Source: Agreia sp. VKM Ac-1783 (lineage in GTDB: Bacteria > Actinomycetota > Actinomycetes > Actinomycetales > Microbacteriaceae). Taken from it: 64,000 bases of DNA. Below are positions 21,190 to 30,242 of the stretch, one piece after another. The notes beneath the pieces are model-generated. The model ran no database searches and was not told where the DNA came from. It worked only from the letters and a program-made list of their open reading frames with translations. Both the position numbers and the translations under genes were made by a program. The stretch lies in the NCBI RefSeq assembly GCF_900177765.1, contig NZ_FXWI01000002.1, forward strand, positions 496,001 through 560,000, written 5' to 3'. Numbering within the stretch: position 1 is the stretch's first letter; every line of letters starts with the position of its first letter.

Positions 21190-23445
21190 CTACTTCTCCA
21201 GGTCGCGTCCGTTGTGACCCGTCGGATTGGGCATCGTCTTCTGCACCTGCATGAGGAACTCGACGTTCGACGTCGTCTCTTTCAGACGGCCTAGAACGAT
21301 CTCGAGCGCCTGCTGCTGGTCGACACCCGCGAGGGCGCGGCGCAGCTTCCACGTGATCTTCGTCTCGTCGACGCCCATCAACAGCTCCTCGCGGCGCGTG
21401 GAGGATGCGTTGACATCGACCGCCGGGAAGATGCGCTTGTCTGCGAGCTGGCGCGACAGGCGCAACTCGCTGTTGCCCGTTCCCTTGAACTCCTCGAAGA
21501 TCACCTCGTCCATCTTCGAGCCGGTCTCGACGAGTGCGGTGGCGAGAATGGTGAGCGATCCACCGTTCTCGATGTTGCGCGCTGCACCGAAGAAGCGCTT
21601 CGGCGGGTAGAGAGCCGAGGCATCGACGCCGCCGGAGAGGATACGACCGGAGGCAGGTGACGCCAGGTTGTATGCGCGTCCGAGTCGGGTGATCGAGTCG
21701 AGCAGCACGACGACGTCATGTCCGAGTTCGACCAGGCGTTTGGCGCGCTCGATAGCGAGTTCGGCAACCGTGGTGTGGTCTTCGGCAGGGCGGTCGAAGG
21801 TCGAGGCGATGACCTCGCCCTTGACCGTGCGCTGCATGTCGGTGACCTCTTCGGGGCGCTCGTCGACGAGAACGACCATGAGGTGCACCTCGGGGTTGTT
21901 CGTCGAGATCGCGTTGGCGATCTGCTGCAGAACGATCGTCTTTCCGGCCTTCGGGGGCGCCACGATCAGGCCGCGCTGGCCCTTTCCGATGGGGGCCACG
22001 AGGTCGATGATGCGCTGCGTCAACTTGCCGGGCTCGGTCTCGAGGCGCAGACGCTCCTGCGGGTAGAGCGGCGTCAGCTTGTTGAACTCGACGCGGTTCG
22101 CGGCCTCGTCGACAGGAAGCCCATTGATCGACTCGATCTTGACGATCGCGTTGTACTTCTGACGGCCGTTGCCGTCGCCCTCGCGTGGCTGGCGGATGGA
22201 ACCGACGACGGCGTCGCCCTTGCGCAGGTTGTACTTCTTGACCTGGCCGAGTGAGACGTAGACGTCGTTGTTGCCCGGCAGGTAGCCGCTGGTGCGAACG
22301 AAGGCGTAGTTGTCGAGGATGTCGAGGATTCCGGCCACCGGGATCAGAACATCGTCTTCGCTGATCTCGGGCTCGAGGTCGTCGTTGCCCGTCTGTCCGC
22401 GACGCTTGCGGTCGCGGTAGCGGTTGCGCGCGCTGCGGTCGCCACGACCGTCTTCGTCGAGCACGGGTCCGTTCGAGTCGCCGCGATCGTTCTGCGGGCG
22501 CTCGTTCTGCGGGCGCTCGTTCTGGGCGCGCTCGTTCTGGTTGCGGCCGTTCTGGCCACGGCCGTTCTGCGCGTTGTCGTCCTGTGCACGACCTCCGCGA
22601 CCGTTCTCGTTCTGGCTACGACCGTTCTGGCCGTTCTCTGCCTGAGCTCGATCGCCCTGCCCGCGGGCTGCGCCCGATCGCTCGGTCGACGCGCGGTCGG
22701 GGTTCTGGGTGTCGGCGGACTGATCCGCGCCGTTCTGCTTGTCTTGGTTGCGATCACGATCGCGGTTCCGATTGCGGTTGCGACCCTGGCGACCGCCCTG
22801 CTCACGAGGCTGGTCCGAGCGAGACTCGTCTGCGTCACCCGCCTGAGCATTCTCGGTCGCGCGCGGCTCCGACGCACGAGCGTCTTTATCGGCTGCGCGG
22901 CCGCGGGTGACGGGCGGGAGAAGCGCCGAGAGCTCGTCGCTTTTCGCGTTCACGTGCGAGACGGCCTGGACACGGGGTTCAGACTCGACGGCACCGGCAC
23001 CGTCGACGGACTTCGCCCGGCGCGGGGCCCGCTTGCGCGGCGCAGAGGTATCGATCTGCGGCCGCTCTGCCTCGACGATCTCGTCTACGGGAACGATGTC
23101 GTTCAGCGGTGCAGCGACGAAAGCGTCGACCAGGGCGGCATCGACGCCGCCATCGACGACCGCATCGTCTGCATTCTCTGCAGGCTCTGAGACCTCGACG
23201 AGCGTCGGCTGCTCCGCCGACGCCTCGACGGGGGCAGAGACGACGGAGTCGTCTGAGGCCGCAGCCGAGTCGGCCGTGTCGGATGCCTGGCGCTCGGTGA
23301 TCGCCTGCACCAGTTCGCCCTTGCGGAGTCTGGCGGCACCGTTGATGCCGAGGGACTGTGCGAGGGCCTGGAGCTCTGCGACCTTGAGGCCGGCAAGAAC
23401 TGTGGGGGTTTCCGCGCCCGGGGCGCGGAGATTGACGTCAGTCAC
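21190..23445 (-). CDS. rho: Transcription termination factor Rho with long disordered insert
   Basis: The ATP-dependent RNA translocase that ends transcription. At 751 residues it is far longer than the 419-residue Escherichia coli protein because of an Asn/Arg/Gln/Glu-rich insert (about 190-360) between the Rho N domain (LKVAELQALAQSLGINGAARLRKGEL near the start) and the RNA-binding cold-shock fold. The motor is intact: Walker A PPKAGKT, Walker B VVVLLDSITRLGRAYN and the Q/R-loop regions. Such inserts are known in actinobacterial Rho and bind RNA. I use GTG at 23445, giving MTDVNLRAPG; a GTG at 23466 is possible. Confidence 0.95.
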   Translation of the reverse strand: MTDVNLRAPGAETPTVLAGLKVAELQALAQSLGINGAARLRKGELVQAITERQASDTADSAAASDDSVVSAPVEASAEQPTLVEVSEPAENADDAVVDGGVDAALVDAFVAAPLNDIVPVDEIVEAERPQIDTSAPRKRAPRRAKSVDGAGAVESEPRVQAVSHVNAKSDELSALLPPVTRGRAADKDARASEPRATENAQAGDADESRSDQPREQGGRQGRNRNRNRDRDRNQDKQNGADQSADTQNPDRASTERSGAARGQGDRAQAENGQNGRSQNENGRGGRAQDDNAQNGRGQNGRNQNERAQNERPQNERPQNDRGDSNGPVLDEDGRGDRSARNRYRDRKRRGQTGNDDLEPEISEDDVLIPVAGILDILDNYAFVRTSGYLPGNNDVYVSLGQVKKYNLRKGDAVVGSIRQPREGDGNGRQKYNAIVKIESINGLPVDEAANRVEFNKLTPLYPQERLRLETEPGKLTQRIIDLVAPIGKGQRGLIVAPPKAGKTIVLQQIANAISTNNPEVHLMVVLVDERPEEVTDMQRTVKGEVIASTFDRPAEDHTTVAELAIERAKRLVELGHDVVVLLDSITRLGRAYNLASPASGRILSGGVDASALYPPKRFFGAARNIENGGSLTILATALVETGSKMDEVIFEEFKGTGNSELRLSRQLADKRIFPAVDVNASSTRREELLMGVDETKITWKLRRALAGVDQQQALEIVLGRLKETTSNVEFLMQVQKTMPNPTGHNGRDLEK
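22488..22640 (-). repeat. 15-bp tandem repeats inside rho
   Basis: Five to six near-identical 15-base units (first two copies identical at 22488-22502 and 22503-22517, then increasingly diverged to about 22592, with partial copies to 22640). On the coding strand they encode an xQN(E/G/D)R pentapeptide within residues about 269-320 of Rho. The unit keeps frame, so copy-number change would lengthen the protein without breaking it. Confidence 0.85.
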
Positions 23446-23612
23446 GTGTGTGGGGTTTCCTTCCACTGCTGTCCGCTCCGAGCCTTAGGCCGGGGTGGTA
23501 CTACGCAGAGAGCTGTCCGTGTACGAGGCGTATGGGCGAGAGGTGCTGAGCCAGTACGCGTAAGTCGCGGGGCAGCGATGAGTGTGAGATTGCTACCGGG
23601 TACGAGCTTGGA

Positions 23613-24545
23613 TCAAGCCGCTTCAACCGGATGCGTGACCACTGTAGCACCTTTGAAGTCGACAGCCAGAACGAGCGACGTCCACGGCGCGGCCGATTCC
23701 GACTCGACGAGTTCGACGGCGGCGAGACGCTGGGCCGGGTCGCTGCACAGCACAAGGATGCTCGGGCCCGCTCCGGAGACGACGGCCGGGAATCCCTGCT
23801 CGCGCAGGAGACCGATGAGTCGTGACGTGTCGGGCATGGCCTCCGCGCGGTAGTTCTGGTGCAGCCGGTCTTCAGTCGCAGCCAGCAGCAGCTCGGGGCT
23901 CTGAATGAGCGCCGCGATCAGAAGCGTCGAGCGCGAGACATTGAAGATGGCGTCGGCGTGCGGCACCGACTCCGGCTGGAGGCTGCGAGCGAGTGCGGTC
24001 GACATCGTCGCCTGGGGCACGAGTACGAGCGGAGAAACGCCGCGGTGGACGATCAATTTCTTGAACTGCGGGCCCTCGGGTGTGACCCACGCGATGGTGA
24101 GCCCGCCGAAGAGACAGGGAGCGACGTTGTCGGGGTGTCCCTCCATCTCGGTGGCCAGGGCGAGCAGACCGAGCGCATCGATGTCGACGATTCCGTCGAG
24201 CAGCCCTTTGGCCGCCATTATGCCGGACACGATGGCGGCGCCCGAGGAGCCGAGTCCGCGTCCGTGAGGAATGACGTTGTGCGCCACGAGGTCGAGACCG
24301 GGCATGGGCTGGTCGTAGGCGGCGAAGGCGTGGGCTATCGCACGAACCACCAGGTTGGACTCATCGGTGGGAACCTCGCCCTCGCCGACGCCGGTGACCT
24401 GCACGGTGGCCCCGGGCTGTTCCCTGACGGTGACGGTCAATTCGTCGTACAGCGCAAGCGCCAGGCCGAGGGTGTCGAACCCCGGGCCGAGGTTCGCGGT
24501 CGTGGCGGGGACCTTGACCGTCACCGAACGGCCGGCAAGGCTCAC
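23613..24545 (-). CDS. thrB: Homoserine kinase
   Basis: Phosphorylates homoserine for threonine synthesis. A GHMP-family kinase of 310 residues: substrate motif PATTANLGPGFDTLGLAL (about 13-30), ATP-binding PHGRGLGSSGAAIV and the C-terminal VSGAGPSILVLC glycine loop. The GTG at 24545 overlaps the thrC stop (GTGA), so the two are coupled. The 167-base gap after thrB leads to rho and contains no gene; rho may be read through or have its own start there. Confidence 0.95.
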   Translation of the reverse strand: MSLAGRSVTVKVPATTANLGPGFDTLGLALALYDELTVTVREQPGATVQVTGVGEGEVPTDESNLVVRAIAHAFAAYDQPMPGLDLVAHNVIPHGRGLGSSGAAIVSGIMAAKGLLDGIVDIDALGLLALATEMEGHPDNVAPCLFGGLTIAWVTPEGPQFKKLIVHRGVSPLVLVPQATMSTALARSLQPESVPHADAIFNVSRSTLLIAALIQSPELLLAATEDRLHQNYRAEAMPDTSRLIGLLREQGFPAVVSGAGPSILVLCSDPAQRLAAVELVESESAAPWTSLVLAVDFKGATVVTHPVEAA

Positions 24546-25639
24546 GACGAGGCTTTCGACAGACCCAGCACACCGGCGATCTCGTCGGTGTCCACGGCGA
24601 CCGAGGTGGGAGTCACATCGGAGCCGTCGGCGGTCTTCAGCGCCCACTGCGGGTCTTTGAGGCCGTGGCCGGTGACCGTGAGCACCACGACGGCGCCCTT
24701 GCCGATCACTCCGGCGTCGGCGCGCTCCAGCAGTCCCGCGACGCTGATCGCCGAGGCGGGCTCGACGAAGATGCCGACCTCGGCAGAGAGGATGCGGTAG
24801 GCCTCGAGGATCTTGTCGTCGTCGATGGCGCCGAAGTAACCGTCGTTGGCCTCGCGAGCAGCGAGTGCGAGCTCCCACGACGCCGGATTTCCGATGCGGA
24901 TCGCGGAGGCGATCGTCTCGGGGTTGCGAACGATCTCTCCGCGAACGATCGGTGCGCTGCCCGAGGCCTGGAACCCGAACATGCGTGGCAGCTTCGTGGT
25001 CTCGCCCCGAACGAGTTCTTCGGAGTAGCCGCGCGAGTAGGCCGTGTAGTTGCCGGCGTTGCCGACGGGAACGATGTGGAAGTCGGGAGCGTCTCCCAGA
25101 ACCTCGACGACCTCGAATGCGGCCGTCTTCTGGCCCTCTATGCGGTCGGGGTTCACCGAGTTCACGAGGTGCACGGGGTAGTTCTCTGCCAGATCGCGCG
25201 CGATGTCGAGGCAGTCGTCGAAGTTGCCGCGGACCTGCAGCAGTTCGGCGTTGTGCGCGATCGCCTGGCTGAGCTTGCCCAGAGCGATCTTGCCCTCGGG
25301 CACGAGAACGGCTGCAGTGATGCCGGCGTGCGTGGCGTAGGCGGCGGCAGATGCCGAGGTGTTTCCGGTCGAGGCGCAGATCACGGCCTTGGCGCCGTGC
25401 TCCACCGCCTTCGAGATGGCCATGGTCATGCCGCGGTCTTTGAAGGAGCCGGTGGGGTTCATGCCCTCGAACTTCACATAGACCTGGGCGCCCGTGCGAG
25501 CAGACAGCGCGGGCGCGGGGATGAGGGGCGTTCCGCCCTCTCCCAGGGTCACGATAGGGGTCGCCTCCGAGATGTTGAGACGGTCCGCGTACTCGTGCAG
25601 CACTCCGCGCCACTGGCGGGATGCTCGTGTGGTGCTCAC
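24542..25639 (-). CDS. thrC: Threonine synthase
   Basis: Converts O-phosphohomoserine to threonine. A 365-residue PLP enzyme of fold type II with the Schiff-base Lys K67 in GSFKDRG and the phosphate loop VGNAGNYTAY. Length matches the short actinobacterial/Bacillus class. The GTG at 25639 has AAGGAG 9 bases upstream, which decides the start over a TTG six codons earlier. It follows hom by 4 bases and overlaps thrB by 4. Confidence 0.96.
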   Translation of the reverse strand: MSTTRASRQWRGVLHEYADRLNISEATPIVTLGEGGTPLIPAPALSARTGAQVYVKFEGMNPTGSFKDRGMTMAISKAVEHGAKAVICASTGNTSASAAAYATHAGITAAVLVPEGKIALGKLSQAIAHNAELLQVRGNFDDCLDIARDLAENYPVHLVNSVNPDRIEGQKTAAFEVVEVLGDAPDFHIVPVGNAGNYTAYSRGYSEELVRGETTKLPRMFGFQASGSAPIVRGEIVRNPETIASAIRIGNPASWELALAAREANDGYFGAIDDDKILEAYRILSAEVGIFVEPASAISVAGLLERADAGVIGKGAVVVLTVTGHGLKDPQWALKTADGSDVTPTSVAVDTDEIAGVLGLSKASS

Positions 25640-25643
25640 GGGA

Positions 25644-27002
25644 TTATGCTCCTTCAACTCTCAAGACGGATTCGACCCGCACGACGACCTGCTGGTCTGC
25701 GATGTCGGCCACCGTGCGCGATAGGGCGCGCTCGCTGGCCACGTGCGTGACAATGACAAGGGTAGCGGTGCCGGAGGACTCCGACGTTCCGGCGCTCAGC
25801 GCGTCCGACTTCACCGCTCCTGACTCCACCGACGCGATGGACTGCTGCACCGTCTCTACGGACACGCCGTGTTCGCTGAACAGCGAGGCGATGCGGGCGA
25901 GCACGCCCGGCGCATCCGACACCTCGAGCGTGATCTGGTAGCGGGTGCTCACACTGTCGATCGGCAGGATCGTCAGATTGGCGTGTGTCGTCTCCGCGAC
26001 ACCCGGCCCGCCGGCGACGTGACGACGCGCGGCGGACACGACGTCGCCGAGTACGGCCGACGCGGTCTCGATCCCGCCTGCTCCGGCGCCGTAGAACATG
26101 AGGTCTCCGGCGGCCTCGGCTTCGACGAACACGGCGTTCTTGCCTCCGTGCACCGCGGCCAGAGGATGCTGGCGCGAGATCAAGGCGGGGTAGACGCGGG
26201 CCGAGACGCCGTCGATACCCGAGGAGGGGTCGGTGATCCGCTCGCAGATCGCCAGAAGCTTGACCACGTAGCCGGCCTTCTGGGCCTGAGAGACCTGTGC
26301 GGCGGTGATCTTCGTGATGCCCTCACGGTGCACCGCCTCGACGGGAACGTCGGTGTGGAAAGCGAGGCGCGCAAGGATCGCCGCCTTCTGAGCCGCGTCG
26401 TAGCCCTCGATGTCGGCGGTGGGGTCGGCCTCGGCATAACCGAGCTCGGTCGCCACGGCGAGGGCGTTCTCGAAGGTGTCGCCCTCGACATCCATCTTGT
26501 CGAGGATGAAGTTCGTGGTGCCGTTGACGATGCCCAGAATGCGCTTCACCCGGTCGCCGGCGAGAGAGTCGCGGAGGGGACGGATGATGGGAATGGCGCC
26601 CGCGACGGCTGCCTCGTAGTACACCTGCGCGCCCACCTGCTCGGCGGCGGCCTGCAATTCGGGTCCATGAGCCGCTAGCAGCGCCTTATTGCCCGTGACC
26701 ACGTCGGCGCCCGAGTTGAGGGCGTGCAGGATGTAGCTGCGCGCGGGCTCGATGCCGCCCATCAATTCGATGACGATGTCGGCCGATTCGATCAGCCCCA
26801 TCGCGTCAGTGGTGAACAGCGCCGGGTCGATGGGCGCCGTACGGGGCGCGTCGACATCGCGCACGGCTATGCCGATGAGGTCGAGACCGGCGCCGACTCG
26901 CGACGCGAGTTCGTCGTGGTGCTCTGTGAGCAGCGTCGCCACCTGGGCACCGACGGAACCCGCGCCCAGCAGTGCTACTCGGAGGTTGCGGTAGGCGATC
27001 AT
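25644..27002 (-). CDS. hom: Homoserine dehydrogenase
   Basis: Reduces aspartate semialdehyde to homoserine, the branch metabolite for threonine and methionine. The 452-residue protein has an N-terminal NAD(P) fold (LLGAGSVGAQV, 9-19), the catalytic core with NGTTNFIL, and a C-terminal ACT domain (about 365-450, LEVSDAPGVLARIASLF) that gives threonine feedback control in relatives. The ATG at 27002 overlaps the lysA stop (ATGA). Its product also feeds MetX and MetY encoded at 57599-60216. Confidence 0.96.
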   Translation of the reverse strand: MIAYRNLRVALLGAGSVGAQVATLLTEHHDELASRVGAGLDLIGIAVRDVDAPRTAPIDPALFTTDAMGLIESADIVIELMGGIEPARSYILHALNSGADVVTGNKALLAAHGPELQAAAEQVGAQVYYEAAVAGAIPIIRPLRDSLAGDRVKRILGIVNGTTNFILDKMDVEGDTFENALAVATELGYAEADPTADIEGYDAAQKAAILARLAFHTDVPVEAVHREGITKITAAQVSQAQKAGYVVKLLAICERITDPSSGIDGVSARVYPALISRQHPLAAVHGGKNAVFVEAEAAGDLMFYGAGAGGIETASAVLGDVVSAARRHVAGGPGVAETTHANLTILPIDSVSTRYQITLEVSDAPGVLARIASLFSEHGVSVETVQQSIASVESGAVKSDALSAGTSESSGTATLVIVTHVASERALSRTVADIADQQVVVRVESVLRVEGA

Positions 27003-28432
27003 GATGCTCCTGGTTCGTCGGATGCGACACCCGTGTCGCGTGCAAGAAGGTCGTGCTCGGTCTCGCCACGGATGAGCAGTCGTGCCTCGCCGTTCGCGAC
27101 GGCCACGACGGGCGGGCGACCCACGATGTTGTAGTTGCTCGCCAGCGCCCAGCAGTACGCGCCGGTGGCCGGAACCGCCAGCAGATCGCCGGGAGCCACG
27201 TCGCCGGGGAGGTAGTCGGCGTACACGACGATGTCTCCCGACTCGCAGTGCTTGCCCGCGACCCGCACGAGCGCGGCGTCGGCATCGGATGCGCGGCTCG
27301 CGATGCGCACGGAATAGTCGGCACCGTAGAGGGCCGGGCGTGCGTTGTCGCTCATGCCGCCGTCGACGCTCACGTAGCGCCGCACGGCCGTCGCTCCCGA
27401 CTCGTCTTGCGGCAGAGTGACGTCGACGTCTTTTATCGTGCCCACGCTGTAGAGGGTCACTCCCGCGCCGCCCACGATCGTGCGGCCCGGTTCGAACGCC
27501 ACGACGGGCAGAGCGATGCCCAGCCGTGCGCACTCCGCCGCCACGATGTCGGCGATGCGTGCGGCCAGTTCGGCGATCGGCGTGGGATCGTCGGCCGTCG
27601 TGTACGCGATGCCGAATCCTCCCCCGAGGTTGAGCTCGGGCACCGGGCCGTCTTCGAGGAGCTTCGCCTGCAGCGAGAGGAGACGGGCTGCCGACTCGGC
27701 AAAGCCGTCGGCTCCGAAGATCTGCGAGCCGATGTGACAGTGCAGCCCGAGGAACGTCAGGCCGGCATGCGAACGGATCGTTCGCACGGCGGCCTCGGCC
27801 CGCTCGAGGGGGAACCCGAACTTCTGGTCTTCGTGCGCAGTCGCGAGAAAGTCGTGCGTGTGGGCGTGCACTCCGCTGTTGACCCGCAGTCTGACAGCCT
27901 GGACCTTGCCGAGCCGGGCCGCGGCATCCGCAACGCGTTCGATCTCGATCTCGCTGTCGATCACGATCGTGCCGACCCCTGCAGCGACGGCGCGCTCGAT
28001 CTCGTCGACCGATTTGTTGTTGCCGTGCATGCCGATGTGAGAGGGATCGACACCGCCGGCCAGCGCGACGGCCAGTTCTCCGCCCGAGCACACGTCGACG
28101 CCGAGACCCTCGTCGCTGACCCAGCGAGCCACAGCCGTGCTGAGGAACGCCTTGCCGGCGTAATAGACCTTCGCCCGGGTTCCGATGCGTTCGAACTGCG
28201 ATGAGAACGCCGCGAGAGTCTCGCGTGCGCGCGAACGGACGTGCTCCTCGTCGACGACGTACAGCGGGGTTCCGAACTGACGAGCGAGATCAGAGGCGGG
28301 CACTCCCCCGAGAGAAAGCACTCCGTGCCGGTCGCGAAGCGCGCTCGACGGCCAGACGGCCGGAGACAGCTCGTTCGCGTCGAGAGGCACAGACAGCCAG
28401 TCGGGGGCGAGCGGATGTGCGACAGAGGTCAT
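26999..28432 (-). CDS. lysA: Diaminopimelate decarboxylase
   Basis: Last step of lysine synthesis: removes CO2 from meso-diaminopimelate. A 477-residue PLP enzyme of the alanine-racemase fold: Schiff-base Lys K94 in YYAGKAF, the HIGSQI loop, GGGFGIAYT phosphate loop, and the cross-subunit Cys in GKHCESGD. The ATG at 28432 follows GGATCCTCC. First gene of the coupled run lysA-hom-thrC-thrB. Confidence 0.96.
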   Translation of the reverse strand: MTSVAHPLAPDWLSVPLDANELSPAVWPSSALRDRHGVLSLGGVPASDLARQFGTPLYVVDEEHVRSRARETLAAFSSQFERIGTRAKVYYAGKAFLSTAVARWVSDEGLGVDVCSGGELAVALAGGVDPSHIGMHGNNKSVDEIERAVAAGVGTIVIDSEIEIERVADAAARLGKVQAVRLRVNSGVHAHTHDFLATAHEDQKFGFPLERAEAAVRTIRSHAGLTFLGLHCHIGSQIFGADGFAESAARLLSLQAKLLEDGPVPELNLGGGFGIAYTTADDPTPIAELAARIADIVAAECARLGIALPVVAFEPGRTIVGGAGVTLYSVGTIKDVDVTLPQDESGATAVRRYVSVDGGMSDNARPALYGADYSVRIASRASDADAALVRVAGKHCESGDIVVYADYLPGDVAPGDLLAVPATGAYCWALASNYNIVGRPPVVAVANGEARLLIRGETEHDLLARDTGVASDEPGAS

Positions 28433-28552
28433 GGAGGATCCTGACGTGAGATCGATCGTCCCGTCACGGGACCGATGGTCGGGTGGGGGCGAGCGAACCC
28501 GGATTGGTTCCTGAAGCCTTCGCGCGCCCACAGACAGGGCGACAGCAGAATA

Positions 28553-29467
28553 CTACTGGATGTCCGCCGTCAGGCTTTCGGGGTCGGGGATCTGCAGGAG
28601 CTCGCCTGATTCCAGGGCCACCCAGAGCTCGCCGTCGCGAGAGAGCGCGATCGATGTCGGCACGCCTCCGTCGCTCACGGGCACGGCGATCATGGCCGAG
28701 CGGCCCTCGCCGTCGAGGCGAGCGATCGCCTCGACGCCGTCGACCGTGAACCAGCACCCGTCCGTAGCATCGGAGGCAACGCGAACCGGTCGCCACTCCC
28801 GCTCGGGCAGCACGAACTCGATGACCACGCCGCCACGGCTGATGCGACCCACGACGTGACGGGCGGGATCGGCGAACCACACACATCCGTCGTCGCCGAT
28901 GCTCACCGTCGCCGGCGCGGCCGCGGGGTCGTCGAACTCCACGAGAGAGGGCAGCGAGTCGCCCCCGCGTGCGTGGGCGAGCAGTCCGGCGCCGGGAAGC
29001 GCGAACCAGAGAGACGAGCCGTTCGACGCGATGGATGCCGGCGCCCCTCCGGGCACGCCCGTGTCGAACTCGCTCACCCGGCCCAGAATGTCCACGTGCC
29101 CCACGGCATCCGCTCCTTCCTCGACGAACCACGCGCTGCCGTCATGCTGCCCGACGATGCCGGCTGGCGCAGCACCGGGTGTGACCGCCGCCGAGAAGAC
29201 GACCCCGGAGGAATCGAGTCTGAGGATGCGATCCGATGCCCGATCGGTGACCCACACCGAATCGTGCGTCGCCGCGGCTACCGAGTGGGGTTCGGAGGAC
29301 TCTCCGCCGAGCGCGATCCTCTGCTGCCGGCCATCGGGGGCAACCCGTACAACGACTCCTGCAGCGGCGAACACACACCACACGGCGCCGTCGTCGGTGA
29401 CCACGAGGTCGCGGGCGCCGGCCTCGGAGCCGTCGACCGAGTGGACGACGAAAGACGAGTCGGTCAC
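28553..29467 (-). CDS. Vgb-like beta-propeller protein
   Basis: A 304-residue soluble protein made of about six to seven repeats of roughly 40 residues, each with a pattern like DGxxWFAD...VGRI, which form a beta-propeller of the virginiamycin B lyase (Vgb)/NHL type. The lyase active-site His-Glu-His set is not evident, so an antibiotic-lyase activity should not be assumed; binding or scaffolding is as likely. No signal peptide is seen. The GTG start at 29467 overlaps the upstream LmeA-like stop (GTGA), coupling the two. Both genes are inserted between argS and lysA, which are neighbours in mycobacteria. Confidence 0.7.
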   Translation of the reverse strand: MTDSSFVVHSVDGSEAGARDLVVTDDGAVWCVFAAAGVVVRVAPDGRQQRIALGGESSEPHSVAAATHDSVWVTDRASDRILRLDSSGVVFSAAVTPGAAPAGIVGQHDGSAWFVEEGADAVGHVDILGRVSEFDTGVPGGAPASIASNGSSLWFALPGAGLLAHARGGDSLPSLVEFDDPAAAPATVSIGDDGCVWFADPARHVVGRISRGGVVIEFVLPEREWRPVRVASDATDGCWFTVDGVEAIARLDGEGRSAMIAVPVSDGGVPTSIALSRDGELWVALESGELLQIPDPESLTADIQ

Positions 29468-30234
29468 GGGCAGGCTCCCATCGTGCGCAGGCTGGTCTCG
29501 TCGATCGTGAAGTCCGACGCGTCGAGCGTGACCGTCGCCGAGCCGGGGTCGATCGAGAGCGATGTCAGGTCGACACCCTTCGGCAGTCGGTCGGCGACGC
29601 ACAGAGGAATCGACTCGTCGAGGATCGAGCTGAGGGCGCTCGATGCGTCGACGACGGTGGAGCCCGCAGTGAGTTTGGCCGTCTCGGGCGTGAGAACCAC
29701 GGAGTCTGCGGTCACCGACACCCCGGCCGTCACCAGGTACTGGAGGCGGAACCCGAGAACGGTGATCGACCCGTCGTAACCCACCGTCTGGTCGTCGAGA
29801 GTCAGAGTGGCCGCCCCCGGAACCTGGATCACGCTGTTCACGGCGTCTCCGCTCAGCGACAGACGTGCCGACACCGCGCCGACCGGCTGTGAGAGATCGG
29901 TGGGAACCCCCGTAGCCACGACGTGAGCCTCGACGGGGACCCCGTCGACCGACAGCTGGGGCGCATCGATGGTGACCTGATCGAGGGTGCCCGACAGATA
30001 CTGCTGCAGAAAAGAGAAACCGCCGATCGTCACGTCGATGTCTCCGTCGACAGTGGCGGGCAGACTCGCCGCGATCTCGGCCTTCGCCCGATCCTCTGCG
30101 TACGCGCGAAGCCCGACATCGGCGACCACGACCACCACCGCGAGCACGAGAACGACAATCAGAACGACGACGATCCCCCTCCTTCGTCGGCGGGGAGCAG
30201 CGCTCTGCTCAGGGGCTATCACGGACTCCGTCAC
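29464..30234 (-). CDS. LmeA-like (DUF2993) membrane-anchored protein
   Basis: A 256-residue protein with a basic N-terminus (PRRRRRG at about 15-21), one uncleaved membrane helix (about 22-45) and an extracytoplasmic domain of the DUF2993 family, rich in beta-strands. The mycobacterial member LmeA binds phospholipid and supports lipomannan elongation; Micrococcales also make lipomannan-type glycolipids, so an envelope role is plausible. The GTG start at 30234, 8 bases after the argS stop, gives a short cytoplasmic tail before the helix. Confidence 0.75.
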   Translation of the reverse strand: MTESVIAPEQSAAPRRRRRGIVVVLIVVLVLAVVVVVADVGLRAYAEDRAKAEIAASLPATVDGDIDVTIGGFSFLQQYLSGTLDQVTIDAPQLSVDGVPVEAHVVATGVPTDLSQPVGAVSARLSLSGDAVNSVIQVPGAATLTLDDQTVGYDGSITVLGFRLQYLVTAGVSVTADSVVLTPETAKLTAGSTVVDASSALSSILDESIPLCVADRLPKGVDLTSLSIDPGSATVTLDASDFTIDETSLRTMGACP

Positions 30235-30242
30235 AAGCCCGC

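Noticed and set aside
22488-22640. Possible CRISPR-like array
   Set aside because: The 15-bp units are directly adjacent without spacers, keep the Rho reading frame and encode a peptide repeat.
28553-29467. Annotation as virginiamycin B lyase (streptogramin resistance)
   Set aside because: Only the propeller repeat pattern is shared; the active-site His/Glu set is not recognisable, so a resistance function cannot be supported.
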